From positions 1,576,982 to 1,640,981 of the forward strand of contig CANMRT010000001.1 in the NCBI GenBank assembly GCA_947500415.1: DNA of 64,000 nt, in the 5' to 3' direction. The notes beneath the pieces are model-generated. The model did no database searches. It saw only the letters and a list, made by a program, of their open reading frames with translations, and was not told where the DNA came from. This document shows, in pieces, positions 42,495-50,074 of this stretch (the stretch's first letter is position 1; every line of letters starts with the position of its first letter). The DNA is from an uncultured Roseicyclus sp. Its GTDB lineage: Bacteria > Pseudomonadota > Alphaproteobacteria > Rhodobacterales > Rhodobacteraceae. A program made the translations under genes and the position numbers.

Positions 42495-42687
42495 AAAACT
42501 CACTCGCATGGCCAACCAGATCGCCACCTTCTTCGCCACCCAACCCGGCACCGATCAGGCCGAGCGTGTCGCGATGCACCTGAACGATTTCTGGGGCCCT
42601 GAAATGCGCGCCGAGCTAAAGGCCCAGGCCGCCGAGGATGACAGCGATCTATCGCCTCTGGTGAAGGAAGCGATCCCTCTGATCTGA
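42484..42687 (+). CDS. fdsD: Formate dehydrogenase delta subunit
   Basis: A 67-residue protein, MPHEKLTRMANQIATFFATQ at its N terminus, with the helix-rich FdsD pattern (HLNDFWGPEMRAELKA). FdsD proteins accompany FdsA/FdsC in cofactor insertion or stability of the enzyme and are usually 60-80 residues. It starts inside the end of fdhD (11-base overlap), so both are coupled. It is the last gene before the palindrome array. Confidence 0.9.
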   Translation: MPHEKLTRMANQIATFFATQPGTDQAERVAMHLNDFWGPEMRAELKAQAAEDDSDLSPLVKEAIPLI

Positions 42688-42694
42688 GCAGACA

Positions 42695-42911
42695 TGCGTT
42701 CGTCTGAACGCCGTTTTGCGCCTACGCGAAAATCCGTTCACCTGAACGCTTTTTCCGCAAATAACCCGTTCACCTGAACGCATATCTGCTCAGGTGAACG
42801 CAGTTTGCCACCCGCTCCGCACTTGCGACGGAATCCGTTCATCTGAACGCAGTTTCCGCAAAATACCTGCTCACTTGAACGCATCCCCGTTCACGTGAAC
42901 GCATTTTAGAC
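42695..42911. repeat. Array of seven GTTCA-N2-TGAAC palindromes
   Basis: Seven copies of a 12-base palindrome start at 42698, 42736, 42768, 42788, 42837, 42869 and 42889. Core forms are GTTCACCTGAAC (twice), GTTCGTCTGAAC, GTTCATCTGAAC, GTTCACGTGAAC, GCTCAGGTGAAC and GCTCACTTGAAC. The right half TGAACGC is kept in all. Spacings are 38, 32, 20, 49, 32 and 20. The 32-20 pattern repeats with a 101-base period, showing a duplicated block of about 70 bases (from 42736 and from 42837). It lies after fdsD and ends about 85 bases before the dehydratase ATG, so it looks like a multi-site operator for that gene. Confidence 0.85.
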
Positions 42912-42945
42912 ATGCTTGAGGCTGGGAGTCTTGGGCGATAGTGTT

Positions 42946-42962
42946 CCAATATTCGAATTTCG
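42946..42962 (+). promoter_or_regulatory. ATTCGAAT-centred site upstream of the dehydratase
   Basis: CCAATATTCGAATTTCG contains the palindrome ATTCGAAT. It matches the reverse complement of the fds promoter element at 36581-36597 at 15 of the first 16 or so positions by eye. It lies 25 bases before the start codon. It may be a second LysR binding site; a 7-base inverted repeat GATAGTG/CACTATC also flanks it (42937-42973). Confidence 0.4.
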
Positions 42963-42986
42963 GTGTCACTATCTGGAACCAGCCCT

Positions 42987-44756
42987 ATGTCCAACACCCG
43001 CGCCAATCGCCGTTACCGGTCTCAGGAATGGTTCGACAATCCCAACAACCCGGGCATGACCGCGCTCTACTTGGAGCGCTACCAGAACCAGGCCTTCACC
43101 CAGGCTGAGTTGCAGGCGGAAAAGCCGATCATCGGTGTGGCGCAGACTGGCTCCGACCTCGTGCCGTGCAATAAAATCCATGTATTTCTGATGGATAGGA
43201 TCAAGGCGGGCATCCGCGATGCGGGTGGCATCCCGCTGGAATTTCCCGTCCATCCGATCCAGGAAACCGGCAAACGCCCCACCGCCGCGCTCGACCGGAA
43301 CCTGCAATACCTGTCGCTTGTGGAGGTCCTGCACGGCTACCCCATCGACGGCGTCGTGCTGACCACCGGCTGCGACAAGACCACCCCCGCCATGCTCATG
43401 GGCGCGGCCACCGTGGACCTCCCCGCCATCGCCCTGAACGGCGGCCCCATGCTCGACGGCTGGTTCCGCGGCAAGCGCGCAGGCTCCGGAACCAGCATCT
43501 GGGAAGGCCGCCGTCTGCTCGCCAAAGGTGAGATAGATTACAATGAATTCATGGAGTTAGCTTGCGCCTCCTCCCCCTCACTCGGCCACTGCAACACCAT
43601 GGGCACGGCCTCCACAATGAACGCTTTGGCCGAAGCGCTCGGCATGACGCTCCCCGGCGCGGCAGCCATCCCCGCGCCCTTTCGCGAGCGGATGGAGATG
43701 GCCTACCTCACCGGTCGCCGCGCCGTTGAAATGGTCGAAGAAGATCTCAAACCTTCCGACATCCTCACCCGCCAAGCCTTTGAAAACGCGATCAAAGTCA
43801 ACACAGCCATCGGCGGCTCCACAAACGCGCCACCCCATCTGCAAGCCCTCGCGCGCCATGCAGGCGTCGAGCTTCATGTCACAGATTGGGAAAAGATCGG
43901 TCACGCCTTGCCGCTTCTCGTCAACATGCAACCCGCCGGCGAATACCTCGGCGAGAGCTTCTTCCGCGCCGGCGGCGTCCCGGCCGTGATGGGTGAGTTG
44001 ATGGCTGAAGGCCTACTGGACGGCACGGTGATGACCGCTTCTGGCAAACCGCTCGGCGAAGCACTTGGCGAAATTCGCTCATTAGATCAGGATGTTATCC
44101 GCCCTGTCGCAAACCCCATGCGGGATCACGCGGGCTTCGCGGTTCTGTCGGGCAATCTCTTCGACAGTGCCCTGATGAAGACCTCCGTCATCTCCGAAGA
44201 CTTTCGCACACGGTTCCTGAAAGACAACCGCTACGAGGGCCGCGCCGTCGTATTCGAGGGACCCGAGGACTACCACGACCGCGTGAACGACCCCGAATTG
44301 GCCGTCGACGAAGAATGCATCCTCTTCATCCGCGGCGTCGGTTGCGTCGGATACCCCGGCTCGGCTGAGGTTGTGAACATGCAACCCCCTGATATGCTTA
44401 TCAAAGAAGGCATCAAGCATCTGCCAACTGTCGGAGATGGGCGCCAGTCTGGCACGTCTGAGAGCCCGTCAATCCTGAACGCGTCACCCGAATCCGTCGT
44501 CGGCGGCGGCCTCGCCTACCTTCAGACCGGAGACCGGGTCCTGCTGGACCTCAACGAAGGCACGCTGAACGCGCTGGTTCCAGAGGACGAATGGGAAGCC
44601 CGCAAAGCTGCCTGGACGCCGCCAGAGATCCACCACCAAACCCCATGGCAGGAACTTTATCGCAAGCACGTCGGGCAACTTGCAGACGGCGGCTGCCTTG
44701 AGCTTGCTACAGCCTATCAAAGGATCGCGAAGGACCTTCCTCGCGATAACCACTAG
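42987..44756 (+). CDS. IlvD/Edd family dehydratase (sugar-acid, arabinonate/xylonate type)
   Basis: A 589-residue [Fe-S] dehydratase. Cluster cysteines are in LVPCNKIHV near residue 55, TTGCDKTTPAML near 125 and SLGHCNTMGTASTM near 195. The C-terminal part has FIRGVGCVGYPGSAEVVNM and the conserved GDGRQSGTSESPSILN. The N terminus (YRSQEWFDNPNNPGMTALYLERY) is that of the sugar-acid branch (L-arabinonate, D-xylonate, galactonate) rather than IlvD proper. It would form a 2-keto-3-deoxy sugar acid. The ATG at 42987 is preferred to an upstream GTG at 42963. It stands alone, downstream of the palindrome array. Confidence 0.87.
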   Translation: MSNTRANRRYRSQEWFDNPNNPGMTALYLERYQNQAFTQAELQAEKPIIGVAQTGSDLVPCNKIHVFLMDRIKAGIRDAGGIPLEFPVHPIQETGKRPTAALDRNLQYLSLVEVLHGYPIDGVVLTTGCDKTTPAMLMGAATVDLPAIALNGGPMLDGWFRGKRAGSGTSIWEGRRLLAKGEIDYNEFMELACASSPSLGHCNTMGTASTMNALAEALGMTLPGAAAIPAPFRERMEMAYLTGRRAVEMVEEDLKPSDILTRQAFENAIKVNTAIGGSTNAPPHLQALARHAGVELHVTDWEKIGHALPLLVNMQPAGEYLGESFFRAGGVPAVMGELMAEGLLDGTVMTASGKPLGEALGEIRSLDQDVIRPVANPMRDHAGFAVLSGNLFDSALMKTSVISEDFRTRFLKDNRYEGRAVVFEGPEDYHDRVNDPELAVDEECILFIRGVGCVGYPGSAEVVNMQPPDMLIKEGIKHLPTVGDGRQSGTSESPSILNASPESVVGGGLAYLQTGDRVLLDLNEGTLNALVPEDEWEARKAAWTPPEIHHQTPWQELYRKHVGQLADGGCLELATAYQRIAKDLPRDNH

Positions 44757-44873
44757 TCAAATCTCACCAAGGGTGACGGTGTAACATTATGTAAACAAAG
44801 GAAATTGATCTCTCCCGTTGCCCTAGGCTGCAGGCCCGAGCCGCGTTGATGCGCGAAGCAAAGCGCAATTCCC

Positions 44874-45500
44874 TTAAAGCCGCGCCAGCGCGACCTCCAG
44901 ATCGCCGTATCCCGTAAACCGCCGCTCGAACGCCAAGCCCAAAGCCTCTGCATGACCGCGCGCCTTTTCGGTTAAGGCCGGGTCATCTACCTGTGCTTGA
45001 TAGACCAACGTCGTGTATTTGCCGAAGTACATGTCGCGCAATTCAGGGAACCGGTCCAAGCCCAACGGTTTCGTCACGAAGGCATCGAATTGCTTCACTA
45101 GGAAGTCCGTCAGGTAGAAACACGTCATCTCTCCACGGGACTCAAACGCCTGATTCCCCTCGAAAAACGAGTAGCAATGCGGGCCTTCCAGCATCTCGAC
45201 CCCCAACTCCGCGCACTTGGACTGTAACAATCCGCCGGTTCCACAGTCGGCGTAGAGCACAAAGATATCGTCATAGTCTGCGCGTCTGCGCACCACAGCC
45301 TCTTCCACGGCGGCAGGGATCAGGTCCGGTGTGTTGTGGAGTTTCGCGGGCAAGCAATGAAGATCCAAATGTTCCCAATGGTTTAGCTGCTTTAGGGCGA
45401 GAACCTCATGGGCCAGCGCGCCGCAAGCGAGCAACAGGATGCGCCCTGATTTCTGTGCATTCATGCCGAGTTCAACAAGATTTTTATCATCGACGTGCAT
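44874..45500 (-). CDS. DUF1638 protein
   Basis: A 208-residue cytoplasmic protein of the DUF1638 family, recognised by ILLLACGALAHEVLAL, LDLHCLPAKLHNTPDLIP and the cysteine-containing VLYADCGTGGLLQSKCAE. It also has GPHCYSFFEGNQAF and FYLTDFLVKQFDAFVTKPLG. Its genes are often found near corrinoid methyltransferase genes, and in roseobacters it has been tied to split B12-dependent methionine synthase. The exact reaction is unknown to me. The start at 45500 is preceded by AAAAGG; a later ATG at 45464 is possible. Confidence 0.8.
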   Translation of the reverse strand: MHVDDKNLVELGMNAQKSGRILLLACGALAHEVLALKQLNHWEHLDLHCLPAKLHNTPDLIPAAVEEAVVRRRADYDDIFVLYADCGTGGLLQSKCAELGVEMLEGPHCYSFFEGNQAFESRGEMTCFYLTDFLVKQFDAFVTKPLGLDRFPELRDMYFGKYTTLVYQAQVDDPALTEKARGHAEALGLAFERRFTGYGDLEVALARL

Positions 45501-45648
45501 TGAAACACCTTTTCACGAGGCCGTGCGCTCACGCCTCCGTCAATTGAGCGGAGCGGTTGACAATGGTGAGTGTGGCCGCAGCAAGGGGCACCACTCAGCC
45601 TCTCAACCGACACGATACACTGTCAAATCGACAAAGGGACCACATACA

Positions 45649-46155
45649 ATGGCAATCGCATCCACTAACCCGACCTCCGGCGCACTTCCTCGCGTGAACC
45701 TCGACACCATCGTCTTGATCCTGCTGGCCGGTGCTGCAGGGACCATGGCCTTCGACCTCTGGGGCAAAACAATCGCCCCGCTTTTGGGCCTTGGCGGCCT
45801 TGCCCCCGTTGGGCTTGCACGCGGCTTTTTGGGCGCGCTTGGCCTGCCTAATGGCGCGCCTTACGGCAACCTGATGCACCTGTTTTTGGTGGGTGTGATC
45901 GCCTATCCGGTCGGCTGGCTGTTCATCGCGCGGCCGATCTTCAACAAGGTCCTGCCGGGCCTGCACTGGACCATCGCCTCGGCCCTTTACGGTGCAGCAC
46001 TTTGGGTCTTCGCCATCGGCTTCATCGCTTGGTTCGCTGGCAACCCGGCATTCTTGGGGTTCGCCCGGATCACCTGGGTCGCGCTGGCCGGTCACGTGCT
46101 CTACGGCGTCGTCGCTGCGGCCACCGTGGTTTACATGGAAAAGCGGACAGCCTGA
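45649..46155 (+). CDS. Four-helix membrane protein, unknown
   Basis: A 168-residue inner-membrane protein with hydrophobic segments at about residues 20-38, 70-95, 108-130 and 138-160 (LMHLFLVGVIAYPVGWLFIA; IGFIAWFAGN). The ATG at 45649 has AAAGGGA upstream. The gene is divergent from the DUF1638 gene and a TTGACA box lies at 45557-45562, but no clear -10. I do not recognise a family with certainty. It is alone on its strand, and nothing in the sequence shows a partner or a function. Confidence 0.75.
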   Translation: MAIASTNPTSGALPRVNLDTIVLILLAGAAGTMAFDLWGKTIAPLLGLGGLAPVGLARGFLGALGLPNGAPYGNLMHLFLVGVIAYPVGWLFIARPIFNKVLPGLHWTIASALYGAALWVFAIGFIAWFAGNPAFLGFARITWVALAGHVLYGVVAAATVVYMEKRTA

Positions 46156-46221
46156 GCCACGCTAGCGTCAAAAATCGAGCGGGTCGCAGACATGCGGCCC
46201 GCTCGGTTCGTTTTGGGCGCC

Positions 46222-46398
46222 TCAGAGTTTGCGCATGAAGTTGTAGGCCACGATTGAAAGGAACGCGCCTACGCCCAAAGGGGCGGCCATAGCCCAAAAT
46301 CCATTGCCGAAGGCCAGGATGAGCCAGATCAGAAGGCCGGATCCGGCCAACATGAAGGCGAATAAGCCAAATAGGATGCGTGCTTGAATGCTCAGCAT
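46222..46398 (-). CDS. 58-residue membrane protein
   Basis: A very small protein, MLSIQARILFGLFAFMLAGS at its start, with two hydrophobic segments (about residues 7-29 and 33-53) and a basic end, FMRKL. Upstream GAGGAGAA gives a good ribosome-binding site for the start at 46398. It lies between the four-helix protein (convergent) and the DMT exporter gene (same strand). No family recognised. Confidence 0.65.
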   Translation of the reverse strand: MLSIQARILFGLFAFMLAGSGLLIWLILAFGNGFWAMAAPLGVGAFLSIVAYNFMRKL

Positions 46399-46465
46399 AA
46401 GTCGTTCTCCTCTCGTTGTTTTTTTCTGAAATGGAGTGACTGGAACATCTGCCAAGCGCGGCGGA

Positions 46466-47347
46466 TTAACGCGGTGAGCGCAGGCGTGGTCCAAGCACAG
46501 CAAGTGCAATGCCGGACAGGATGATCGCACCCGCGAAGGCTTCGCCAGCCGTAATCCTTTCACCGAGTACGATGGCCGCGACGATGATGCCCACAACCGG
46601 AATACCAAGCGCAAAGGGCGTGACCTGAGCCGCAGGGTGACGCGACAATAGAGCGCCCCAGATCGAGTATCCCACGACGGTTGAGGCGATTGCGACATAG
46701 AGCACCGCGCCCCAGCCGCTGGCATCCATAGCGGCGATGGCGGCGAAGGGCGAAGGGCCCTCCAACCCGTAGGACATCGCCAGCATAGGCAGCGGCGGGA
46801 TCAGGCTCGCCCAGATGAAAAGCGCCAGCATGTTGACGTCCGGCAGGCGGCGCAGGATCAGGTTGCCACAGGCCCAGGACAGGGCCCCGCACATCACGAG
46901 GGTCAGCCCCCAAAGCGTGATGTTGCCCCCGCCGATCAGGGCAAAGCCTGCCACACCAAGGCATGCGAGGGAGATGCCTGCGGCTTGGATCAAACTGACA
47001 CGCTCCTTATAGACCAGTGCGGCCAGAAGGATCGTTAGCGGGGCCTGGCTTTGCAAAAGGAGGGAGGCGAGGCCCGCCGAGGCATCCGCGCGCATCGCGG
47101 AGAAGAGGAAGGCGAATTGGCCCATATTCAGGAGCGCGCCGACGCCAAAGATTGCAAGCCAAGAGGCCGGGCGTCGAAAGAACACGATCAACGGCACGAG
47201 GATCGCGAACCGTAGCCCCACGAAGAGGAGCGGCGGCAGTTGGTCCAGCGCCAGCTTCATGGCGGTAAAGTTCGACCCCCAGGCCAGGATCACCAGCAAG
47301 ACCAGCGCAAGGTCGCGGGGCGGCATGGAATGGGACGTGGTGGCCAT
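46466..47347 (-). CDS. EamA/DMT family transporter
   Basis: A 293-residue protein with ten hydrophobic segments in two EamA halves. The first half starts ALVLLVILAWGSNFTAMKLA and has the family-typical loop LPPLLFVGLRFAILVPLI. The second half ends LGERITAGEAFAGAIILSGI. Such proteins export amino acids or other small metabolites in exchange for protons. The ATG is at 47347, and the GNAT gene is upstream on the same strand with an 8-base gap, so the two may be one transcript. Confidence 0.9.
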   Translation of the reverse strand: MATTSHSMPPRDLALVLLVILAWGSNFTAMKLALDQLPPLLFVGLRFAILVPLIVFFRRPASWLAIFGVGALLNMGQFAFLFSAMRADASAGLASLLLQSQAPLTILLAALVYKERVSLIQAAGISLACLGVAGFALIGGGNITLWGLTLVMCGALSWACGNLILRRLPDVNMLALFIWASLIPPLPMLAMSYGLEGPSPFAAIAAMDASGWGAVLYVAIASTVVGYSIWGALLSRHPAAQVTPFALGIPVVGIIVAAIVLGERITAGEAFAGAIILSGIALAVLGPRLRSPR

Positions 47348-47355
47348 GGCGGCAC

Positions 47356-47793
47356 CTAACCCTGCGCAGCCTCGTCGTGCAATGTGTGGCTGAACATCGC
47401 CAGACGTTCACCGGTGCGCTCCCATTGTAGGCTGGCGTAGAACCCTTCGGCCATATCCGTGGGGTCCGCAACAACCCAGATCTCCTTGCAATCAAGGCCG
47501 CGGGCGTGTTGGGACAGCGCCTGCATCAGCGCCGTCGCAATGCCCCGGCGGCGGAAGGGTTCAGCCACGCCAAGCTCATTGATCCACATCTGAGGCGGCT
47601 TGTCGGGGTGGTGATAGTGCATCCCGGTGATCATCCCAACGATCTGCGTGCCCACAATGGCCACCGCCATATGCAGGCGCGGGTCGGCGAGGTAGCTGGC
47701 GAGAAGATCGGGCTGCGGTGGGGCATCGAAAACGTCGTCGTGCAGGTTTTCGAAGAGGTCGGCATCGTCGGGACCGGTCAAAATGATCTGCAT
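47356..47793 (-). CDS. GNAT family N-acetyltransferase
   Basis: A 145-residue single GNAT domain. The acetyl-CoA loop is ELGVAEPFRRRGIATALMQA (about residues 75-94), with the R-R-x-G-I-A consensus. The C-terminal segment is FYASLQWERTGE. The start is the ATG at 47793, with GGAGGG just upstream; a TTG at 47805 overlaps that site. It may acetylate a small molecule or an aminoglycoside-like compound; the substrate is unknown. It shares the strand with the DMT exporter, possibly modification plus export. Confidence 0.87.
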   Translation of the reverse strand: MQIILTGPDDADLFENLHDDVFDAPPQPDLLASYLADPRLHMAVAIVGTQIVGMITGMHYHHPDKPPQMWINELGVAEPFRRRGIATALMQALSQHARGLDCKEIWVVADPTDMAEGFYASLQWERTGERLAMFSHTLHDEAAQG

Positions 47794-47802
47794 CGTGCCC
47801 TC

Positions 47803-47841
47803 CAAAGAAAAAGCCCGCCCCGGGGCGACCGGAACGGGCTT
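47803..47841 (-). terminator. Rho-independent terminator of the corrinoid protein gene
   Basis: On the minus strand, AAGCCCG pairs with CGGGCTT (plus positions 47835-47841 and 47811-47817) and is followed by a T-rich run (plus 47804-47812). It lies about 20 bases after the corrinoid protein's stop codon, so transcription should end before the GNAT gene. Confidence 0.75.
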
Positions 47842-47862
47842 CGATTGTAGAATGTGGGTGGC

Positions 47863-48567
47863 TCAGGCGCCAGCGGCCATCTGGTTGTGCTTGCGGGCCA
47901 CAAAGGTCTTGGCAGTTTCCACAGCGACGGCGGCGTCACGGCAATAGGCGTCCGCCCCGATGGCTTTGCCGAACTCTTCGTTCAGAGGCGCGCCGCCGAC
48001 CAGAACGATGTAGTCGTCGCGGATGCCTTGTTCGACCATCGTGTCGATGACGACCTTCATGTAGGGCATCGTCGTTGTCAAAAGCGCGGACATGCCGAGA
48101 ATGTCGGGTTTCTCGGTTTCCATCGCTTCGAGGTAGGACTCGACCGCATTGTTGATGCCCAGATCCACAACCTCAAAGCCCGCACCTTCCATCATCATCG
48201 ACACAAGGTTCTTGCCGATGTCGTGGATGTCACCCTTCACGGTGCCGATCACCATCTTGCCGACCCGGGGCGCGCCGGTTTCGATCAGGAGCGGCTTAAG
48301 GATCGCCATGCCGCCTTTCATGGCGTTGGCGGCCATGAGAACTTCAGGCACAAACAGGATGCCATCGCGGAAGTCGTTGCCGACGATGGTCATGCCGCCC
48401 ACCAGCGCTTCGGTCAGGATGCGGTAGGGCTCCCACTTGCGTTCCAGCAGGATATTAACGCCTTCTTCGATCTCTTCCTTGAGGCCGTCGTAGAGGTCGT
48501 CGAACATCTGGGCGACGAGATCCTCGTCATTGAGTTCGGACAGGATGATGTCGTCTTCTTCAGACAT
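47863..48567 (-). CDS. Corrinoid (cobalamin-binding) protein
   Basis: A 234-residue protein made of a four-helix methyltransferase cap (residues 15-100, GVNILLERKWEPYRILTEAL) and a B12-binding Rossmann domain. The domain contains the base-off motif D-x-H-x-x-G as DIHDIGKN (about residue 117) and the later GMSALLTTTMPYMK and VLVGGAPLNEEFG. The split architecture is that of MtbC/MtaC proteins and of stand-alone MetH cobalamin domains. It shuttles a methyl group between donor and acceptor proteins. The ATG at 48567 follows a GGAG. Neighbouring DUF1638 and homocysteine methyltransferase genes support a methionine-synthase role. Confidence 0.92.
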   Translation of the reverse strand: MSEEDDIILSELNDEDLVAQMFDDLYDGLKEEIEEGVNILLERKWEPYRILTEALVGGMTIVGNDFRDGILFVPEVLMAANAMKGGMAILKPLLIETGAPRVGKMVIGTVKGDIHDIGKNLVSMMMEGAGFEVVDLGINNAVESYLEAMETEKPDILGMSALLTTTMPYMKVVIDTMVEQGIRDDYIVLVGGAPLNEEFGKAIGADAYCRDAAVAVETAKTFVARKHNQMAAGA

Positions 48568-48606
48568 GGGATCGTCTCCATGGAACGGCCGCGTGGCCTC
48601 TTGGAT

Positions 48607-48636
48607 GGTAGCCTTTTCAGAATTGGTAGTCTTTTC
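48607..48636. promoter_or_regulatory. Direct repeat upstream of the corrinoid gene
   Basis: GGTAGCCTTTTC at 48607-48618 and GGTAGTCTTTTC at 48625-48636 are two near-identical 12-base units, 18 bases apart, 40 to 70 bases upstream of the corrinoid protein start on the minus strand. They could bind a tandem regulator. They lie in the divergent region shared with the radical-SAM gene. Confidence 0.45.
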
Positions 48637-48724
48637 CAAGACCTGCACATGGCGAATTGCGACATAGGGCGTCAGGCGGGCGACCTGCCTTGCATGTGTT
48701 CCTATTTTGTTCCATCCTGCATGG

Positions 48725-49804
48725 ATGAGCGTGCAGCATGATCCATCGCGACGGCCTGCGGGCCGCGCGGCACTCACCAACGACGTAGGTCGGTTCGAGT
48801 CGCTCGTGCGCGAGGCGGTCGATGATGGCTGGGATCTTGCAGAAGAAGTGCCGCCGCTGCGCACCGAAGTGACGGAGGAGGTGCCGAGGTCTGTCATTAC
48901 GCGAAACCAGTCGCCCGACGTGCCGTTTGATCGCTCGATCAACCCGTACCGGGGGTGCGAACATGGCTGTATCTACTGCTTCGCACGCCCGACGCACGCT
49001 TATCTGGGTCTCTCGCCGGGCCTCGATTTTGAAACGAAACTGGTTGCACGCCCCGATGCGCCGCGCGTGCTGGAGGTGGAGTTGCGGCGCAAATCCTACC
49101 GCTGTGACGTGATCGCTATCGGAACCAACACCGACGCCTACCAACCGATCGAGAAAGAGCGTCGCGTGATGCGGGGCATTCTGGAAGTCTTACAGCGGTT
49201 TCGACATCCTGTTGGCATCGCCACCAAAGGCGTATTGGTAGAGCGTGACATCGATATTCTGGGGGAAATGGGGCAGGCGGGCCTGACGCGCGTGGGCCTG
49301 AGCATCACGACATTGCAGGACGATATTTCGCGCCGGATGGAGCCGCGCGTGCCATCGCCCAAGCGCCGCCTGCAAGCGATTGAACGATTGGCGAAGGTCG
49401 GTATTCCGGTCCGCGTGATGATCTCGCCCATCGTGCCGGGGCTGACCGACCATGAGATTGAAGGGATCGTTTCCGCCGCCCGTGATGCAGGCGCTGTGGC
49501 GGCGAGTATGATCCCATTGCGGCTGCCTGCTGAAGTGTCTCAGCTTTGGCAAGACTGGCTGGCTGAACATTACCCGGAGCGGATGGGCCGCGTCATGTCC
49601 AAGCTGCGCGATATGCATGGCGGGAAAGACTACGATTCCGAATGGGGCAAACGGATGCGAGGGCAGGGGATTTGGGCGGACCTGTTGCAGCATCGGTTTG
49701 CGCGCGCGGTGAAAGAGGCTGGCTTGCATGGAGAGCTGCCACCGCTGCGCACGGATTTGTTCGAAGTGCCGTTGGCGCGGGGCGATCAGTTAGCGCTGTT
49801 CTAG
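48725..49804 (+). CDS. PA0069-type radical SAM protein
   Basis: A protein of about 359 residues with the radical-SAM cluster motif as CEHGCIYCFARPTHAY (CxxxCxxC) in INPYRGCEHGC. GLSITTLQDDISRRMEPR and SPKRRLQAIERLAKVGIPVR follow, as in the family often named after Pseudomonas PA0069, sometimes called Rv2578c-like. The reaction is not known; DNA photoproduct lyase-like folding has been suggested for relatives. The ATG at 48725 (MSVQHDPS) is preferred over a TTG at 48707. It is divergent from the corrinoid gene and is not obviously linked to methionine synthesis. Confidence 0.87.
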   Translation: MSVQHDPSRRPAGRAALTNDVGRFESLVREAVDDGWDLAEEVPPLRTEVTEEVPRSVITRNQSPDVPFDRSINPYRGCEHGCIYCFARPTHAYLGLSPGLDFETKLVARPDAPRVLEVELRRKSYRCDVIAIGTNTDAYQPIEKERRVMRGILEVLQRFRHPVGIATKGVLVERDIDILGEMGQAGLTRVGLSITTLQDDISRRMEPRVPSPKRRLQAIERLAKVGIPVRVMISPIVPGLTDHEIEGIVSAARDAGAVAASMIPLRLPAEVSQLWQDWLAEHYPERMGRVMSKLRDMHGGKDYDSEWGKRMRGQGIWADLLQHRFARAVKEAGLHGELPPLRTDLFEVPLARGDQLALF

Positions 49805-49820
49805 GCGTATACTTTGCGCC

Positions 49821-50057
49821 TTATTCGTCGGTGTTTCTCGGTTTGGCCGCCAAGGCGATCACGAAGAATGCGAGTGTTATGCCACCCGGGATCAAAACCA
49901 TGAACGAAAAATCTTCGTTGTTGAGGTCCCAGGGTGCGCGCATCGTGCAATTGCCAGAAACACTTCCGAAGGCGCAGGCCATACTGGACACGAATTGATA
50001 CCAGAGAAACCAGGCGACCAGAGAAATGCAGCCGAGGATGATGAAAACGACTCGCAT
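49821..50057 (-). CDS. Small two-helix membrane protein
   Basis: A 78-residue protein with two hydrophobic segments (VVFIILGCISLVAWFLWYQF and VLIPGGITLAFFVIALAA) linked by a short loop with two cysteines. No family recognised. It lies between the convergent radical-SAM gene and the homocysteine methyltransferase gene, whose 3' end is 18 bases upstream on the same strand. Confidence 0.6.
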   Translation of the reverse strand: MRVVFIILGCISLVAWFLWYQFVSSMACAFGSVSGNCTMRAPWDLNNEDFSFMVLIPGGITLAFFVIALAAKPRNTDE

Positions 50058-50074
50058 GATGCGGTCAGCTTAGA

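Noticed and set aside
42695-42911. Palindrome array as CRISPR or plasmid-type iterons.
   Set aside because: Units are 12 bases with irregular spacing and no unique spacers, no cas or replication genes are near, and the array sits before a metabolic gene.
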